Program-made: the position numbers and the translations under genes
Shown here: positions 14,078 to 16,432 of the stretch, piece after piece
How positions within the stretch are numbered: the first letter of the stretch is position 1
How the letters are laid out: every line of letters starts with the position of its first letter
Notes under the pieces: generated by a model
The model's input: only the letters and a program-made list of their open reading frames with translations
Database searches by the model: none
What the model was told of the DNA's origin: nothing
NCBI GenBank assembly: GCA_050299435.1
Contig: JBNKVX010000075.1
Location: 1 to 16,432, forward strand
Source: 1162T-S-0a-05 sp050299435
GTDB taxonomy: Bacteria; Pseudomonadota; Gammaproteobacteria; Pseudomonadales; Cellvibrionaceae
Direction: 5' to 3'
DNA length: 16,432 nucleotides

Positions 14078-15277
14078 ATGAAGAAAGCTCCTGTCAGATT
14101 ATTGGTGAACGATGATCATGAAACTCACGGTCAGTTTATCGAGCATCATCTGCTGGGAGCAGATAGATTCGAATGCTTGGTAGCGTTTGCGTCGGAAGCA
14201 GTTCTTGGAGAATGGTTTCTCGATACTCTTAAGCAAAAGCTGAATGCAGGGATGGTGGCGCGAATAGCTGTTGGTTTGAGCATGTTCGTCACAGCGCCCG
14301 GTTTTCTGAGTAAACTTTTTCGGTTGTCGCAAAAAACAGATCTTCAGCTGTTTCTGTCAGATATTGACGATCAAATGTTCCATCCAAAAATTTACACTTT
14401 TGAAAATGTTAAATCGAGTGTTGTTGTGGTCGGATCAGCCAATTTAACGACTGGTGGATTAACACAGAACTATGAGGCTTCCACTATATGTAATGATAGT
14501 CAGTTAATAGCCTCTGTCTCAGAGTTATTCGATACGCTAGTTAAAGATGGTGTCTTAGTCGAAGCCAGCAACGAGGCAATTGAGGCTTATGCTGTAGAGC
14601 ATAACCGTCACCAAGTTTCATTGAATGCTAGCAAACGCCGCAAGAAGCGAATCGACTCATTCAGCGGAGATCTATCAGTTCTAGCTGCAATGCTGGAGGA
14701 GATGAAATCTGACAAAGGTTTTGATGGGTTTGATAAAAATGTTGCGTTGAGAAAGAAGCAGCTAGGTCCTGCAAAAGATTTGATCACAATTATCTCAGAA
14801 CTACGTCAAGGCGCGAAACCACAGTTTTCTGAATACTACGAACAGTTACTTATGTGTTTTCATTCCGGGGGGCTACATAGAGGAAAAAACCATGTCAAAC
14901 TTCATTCTAACCAGGTGATTAACGCTCTTAAAACCATCTTGGATTGCGATATTTCTTCGCTTTCTCCTGAGCATGCATACTCAATTTTGTCCCAGCGTTT
15001 GATGTCTGCAAAGGGTGTAGGGGTAAATATAATTACTGAGTTTTTGCACGCCCTGGATCCGAACCGCTTTGCTGTTATGAATAGAAATGCTGTGAATGGG
15101 ATCAGCCTCGCGAGATACGAGATATTTCGGGGGAACCTTCAGAAGACGAATGTCAAGCCGGAAGTATATGCGAGTTTTTGTTCCTGTGCTGCTAAGGTTA
15201 CCAAGGAATTAAACTTGAAGGACATGACCGAACTCGATGCGTTGTTCAACTACTGCTATTGGAGGGTTGTTGAATGA
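14078..15277 (+). CDS. PLD-like phosphodiesterase with an unassigned C-terminal domain
   Basis: About 399 residues. The N-terminal half is a phospholipase-D-like nuclease domain with one HKD-type motif: FHPKIYTFEN (His102, Lys104), then VVVVGSANLTTGGL (Ser120, Asn122) and NYEAS with Glu133. Such single-motif proteins usually act as dimers and cut DNA or phosphodiesters. After a basic linker (SKRRKKRIDS, about 190-200), the C-terminal half (about 215-399) is helical, with LLMCFHSGGLHRGKNHVKLH and GVGVNIITEFLHALDPNRFAVMNRNAV. The latter resembles helical domains in McrB-type restriction proteins, but I cannot assign it. ATG 14078 is preferred (AGGA ten bases upstream); TTG 14075 is possible. 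The gene lies 135 bp after a helicase remnant, inside transposon ends. A helicase plus a PLD nuclease suggests a former defence module; the partner is now broken. Confidence 0.75.
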   Translation: MKKAPVRLLVNDDHETHGQFIEHHLLGADRFECLVAFASEAVLGEWFLDTLKQKLNAGMVARIAVGLSMFVTAPGFLSKLFRLSQKTDLQLFLSDIDDQMFHPKIYTFENVKSSVVVVGSANLTTGGLTQNYEASTICNDSQLIASVSELFDTLVKDGVLVEASNEAIEAYAVEHNRHQVSLNASKRRKKRIDSFSGDLSVLAAMLEEMKSDKGFDGFDKNVALRKKQLGPAKDLITIISELRQGAKPQFSEYYEQLLMCFHSGGLHRGKNHVKLHSNQVINALKTILDCDISSLSPEHAYSILSQRLMSAKGVGVNIITEFLHALDPNRFAVMNRNAVNGISLARYEIFRGNLQKTNVKPEVYASFCSCAAKVTKELNLKDMTELDALFNYCYWRVVE

Positions 15278-15380
15278 TAATTTTAGAATCATTCTTCTGT
15301 TTCGGCTTCTGATTTTCTTTAATTATTTAATGCAAAATTAATTATATTAGGAAATTATAATTCCAATTAATTATAGTGCA
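15278..15380. repeat. AT-rich tail with 11-bp direct repeats
   Basis: AATTAATTATA occurs at 15336-15346 and 15365-15375 and flanks an imperfect AT palindrome around GGAAATTATAATTCC. No clear terminator for the PLD gene is seen, only a 5-bp AGAAT/ATTCT stem at about 15285. Confidence 0.4.
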
Positions 15381-15464
15381 TTGTTCTATAGATATGTGTC
15401 ACCTAATAGCGGTTTCTGAGGGATTTAATAGGATCCGGTTTCTGATTTTATGCTTCAATTCACA
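15381..15464 (-). repeat. Transposon right end, inverted
   Basis: Read on the minus strand from 15464 it starts TGTGAATTGAAGCATAAAA, matching the left terminus. A second weaker site centres near 15411-15435. A third, TGACACATATCTATAGAAC (15401 down to 15383), matches the second left-end site at 15 of 19 positions. Orientation is opposite to both left-end copies. Confidence 0.65.
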
Positions 15465-15481
15465 TCAGCTTAAAAATCATG

Positions 15482-15516
15482 CAGGGCCGCCATCTTGTGG
15501 CGGGCCCTGTTTTATT
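15482..15516. terminator. Strong terminator hairpin at the right junction
   Basis: CAGGGCCGCC (15482-15491) pairs with GGCGGGCCCTG (15499-15509), with one bulged base and a 7-base loop. On the plus strand TTTTATTT follows; on the minus strand a weaker T-run (ATTTTTAA) follows after four bases. It may end transcription from both sides. It lies 17 bp beyond the transposon end, where GC-rich flank sequence begins. Confidence 0.7.
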
Positions 15517-15777
15517 TGGTGGGTCTTCTGCCGCTTGCCGGATGTGCAGGTGGGTCAGCTTGATCACTTCGGGCCCGAGGGCGGGAAATATTCGCATACA
15601 TCCGGTCCCTGGAAGCAATGGACCGATAAAAGCCAGTTCAAGCACGGGGCCAGCCACAGCAGGTATTGGCGGTTGCCTTGATTATGTTTCCTGCGAAGGT
15701 GACTTCGCTGCAGGCTAAATTTTTGGCATCAGATGATAAGAATATTTTCTATTTCATCACTTTTATCGATTGAATAT
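15517..15777. other. Right-flank stretch with no confident gene
   Basis: One rightward frame reads DHFGPEGGKYSHTSGPWKQW and ends RYWRLP at TGA 15679-15681. It has protein-like composition but no start, since upstream it runs into the hairpin and the transposon end. It could be the tail of a gene cut by the insertion. Nothing else is recognisable; 15720-15777 is AT-rich spacer behind the methyltransferase stop. Confidence 0.25.
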
Positions 15778-16432
15778 TTACGCCCCGTCGATCAGGCGAA
15801 TAGAGAGTTCAACATCGTCGTCGAACGGGATCGATAGGTAACCCTGTGCCGGGGCGCGCACAATTTCAAGATAGTCGGGGCTGTAATTGGCATTGTCGGC
15901 AAGGATCAATGCGCCGGCTTTCAGGTGTTTTTCAACCCGTTTCAGCACATCGGGATAAAGGGCCTTGGCCCCGTCAAGCAGTACCAGATCAATGGCATCG
16001 GGTAGGTTCTGACCTAACGTTTGCAACGCATCACCAGAACGGATTTCAACCAGGTCGATCAGGCCAGCCTGGGTCAGGTTTTCACGGGCGTGGGCCAGTT
16101 TGGAGGGTTCGAACTCTGTCGTGATCAAATGTCCGCCGCCATTATCGCGCAGGGCAGATGCCAGGTGAATGGTGGAAATGCCAAAGGATGTGCCAAATTC
16201 AACAATCGTTTTGGCCTGCGAACTGCGCGCCAGCATATACAGCAACCTGCCGGTTTTGCGTGACACAGGCAGGGCAAGGTTTTTAAGCTGTCCGTAAAGG
16301 TCCAGATAGTCGGTTTTGCTGCGCATCAGACGTTCGCGTTCCTCTTTTCCCAGGGCGGCCAGCGCCGGGGCTGCGGAGGGGGGAATTTCGTCCGCCTCGT
16401 TAAACAGCCGGTCTAACAAGGGTGCGACGGGG
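15778..16432 (-). CDS. Class I SAM-dependent O-methyltransferase (5' end beyond the window)
   Basis: The leftward gene ends at TAA 15778-15780 and is open to the window edge. SAM-binding motif I reads IVEFGTSFGISTIHLA; the acidic residue after strand 2 is in TTEFEPSKLAHA; DLVLLDGAKALYPDVL and LKAGALILADNAN supply the Asp, Asp and Asn typical of metal-dependent O-methyltransferases of the COMT type. Visible length is about 215 residues, close to complete. A TTG at 16419 is the only start inside the window, but the upstream codons (PVAP) fit the usual N-terminus, so I expect the true start to be outside. The substrate is unknown. Its composition is more GC-rich than the central region, so I treat it as chromosomal flank, not as part of the NRPS cluster. 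Confidence 0.8.
   Translation of the reverse strand, partial: PVAPLLDRLFNEADEIPPSAAPALAALGKEERERLMRSKTDYLDLYGQLKNLALPVSRKTGRLLYMLARSSQAKTIVEFGTSFGISTIHLASALRDNGGGHLITTEFEPSKLAHARENLTQAGLIDLVEIRSGDALQTLGQNLPDAIDLVLLDGAKALYPDVLKRVEKHLKAGALILADNANYSPDYLEIVRAPAQGYLSIPFDDDVELSIRLIDGA

Larger units (their letters stand above)
12916..15464 (+). mobile_element. Transposon-like element with Tn7/Mu-type ends (2.5 kb)
   Basis: The left terminus TGTCAATTGACG (12916) is matched by an inverted right terminus ending CTTCAATTCACA at 15464. Over 27 terminal bases I count 21 identities between the two ends. Both ends contain further copies of a roughly 19-bp site (GAC, ATAA, GAA). Inside are a decayed helicase gene and an intact PLD-like gene, but no transposase. 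No target-site duplication is seen (CGCGG on the left, TCAGC on the right). It is either a defective element, or the right part of a larger one starting at 868. Confidence 0.65.

Noticed and set aside
12911..15469. Five-base target duplication around the transposon-like element
   Set aside because: The flanks CGCGG and TCAGC do not match, so no duplication can be claimed.
15460..15718. Short open frames on both strands as genes
   Set aside because: They run through the terminator hairpin and have no start signals or family resemblance. Only a possible rightward gene tail was noted.

Overview
The window looks like a mobile, heavily rearranged accessory region in a Gram-negative bacterium. The best guess is an alphaproteobacterium, because the IS3-family remnants, the methyltransferase and the tautomerase are of proteobacterial type; genus and species cannot be read from this sequence. 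Ordinary chromosome seems to lie at both edges: a tautomerase operon on the left (3-328) and an O-methyltransferase on the right (15778-16432, cut by the window edge). Between them, base composition, IS remnants, broken genes and transposon ends all mark imported DNA.

Layout: (1) 3-328, the end of an unidentified gene followed by a PptA-like tautomerase. (2) 330-867, IS3 remnant A. (3) 868-1087, a transposon end, first copy. (4) 1088-2970, a graveyard of small gene fragments: an XRE regulator broken by a stop codon, an 8-bp tandem repeat, a DUF4177-like reading frame and a perfect 36-bp palindrome. (5) 2980-10512, a biosynthetic cluster. (6) 10503-11414, IS3 remnant B, which seems to have cut off a third gene of the right-hand operon. 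(7) 11619-12044, an AT-rich small membrane-protein gene. (8) 12050-12915, IS3 remnant C. (9) 12916-15464, a small transposon-like element with a second copy of the transposon end, a decayed UvrD-type helicase gene, an intact PLD-like nuclease gene and a matching inverted right end. (10) 15482-15516, a terminator hairpin, then the right flank.

The biosynthetic cluster is the centre of interest. It has two divergent transcription units sharing one intergenic region (8232-8456). Leftward: an ATP-grasp ligase of the L-amino-acid (dipeptide) ligase type, then a single-module NRPS with adenylation, embedded FMN oxidase, carrier and thioesterase domains, the architecture of indigoidine synthetase (IndC/BpsA). 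Its specificity residues read like glutamine codes. Rightward: a cysteine-synthase-fold enzyme, then an enolase-superfamily dipeptide epimerase. The usual indigoidine partners (IndA/IndB-type) are absent from the window. I infer a pathway that joins an oxidised, cyclised glutamine unit, or a separate dipeptide, with a beta-substituted alanine and inverts one stereocentre. I do not recognise this gene combination.

The whole cluster lies between two direct copies of a 216-bp transposon-end segment (872-1087 and 12920-13135). Each copy starts with three iterated sites of about 21 bp, and a matching inverted end lies at 15381-15464. This is the organisation of Tn7/Mu/Tn5053-type transposons, although no transposase of that type is present. 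All reading and comparison was done by eye; no database search was run.
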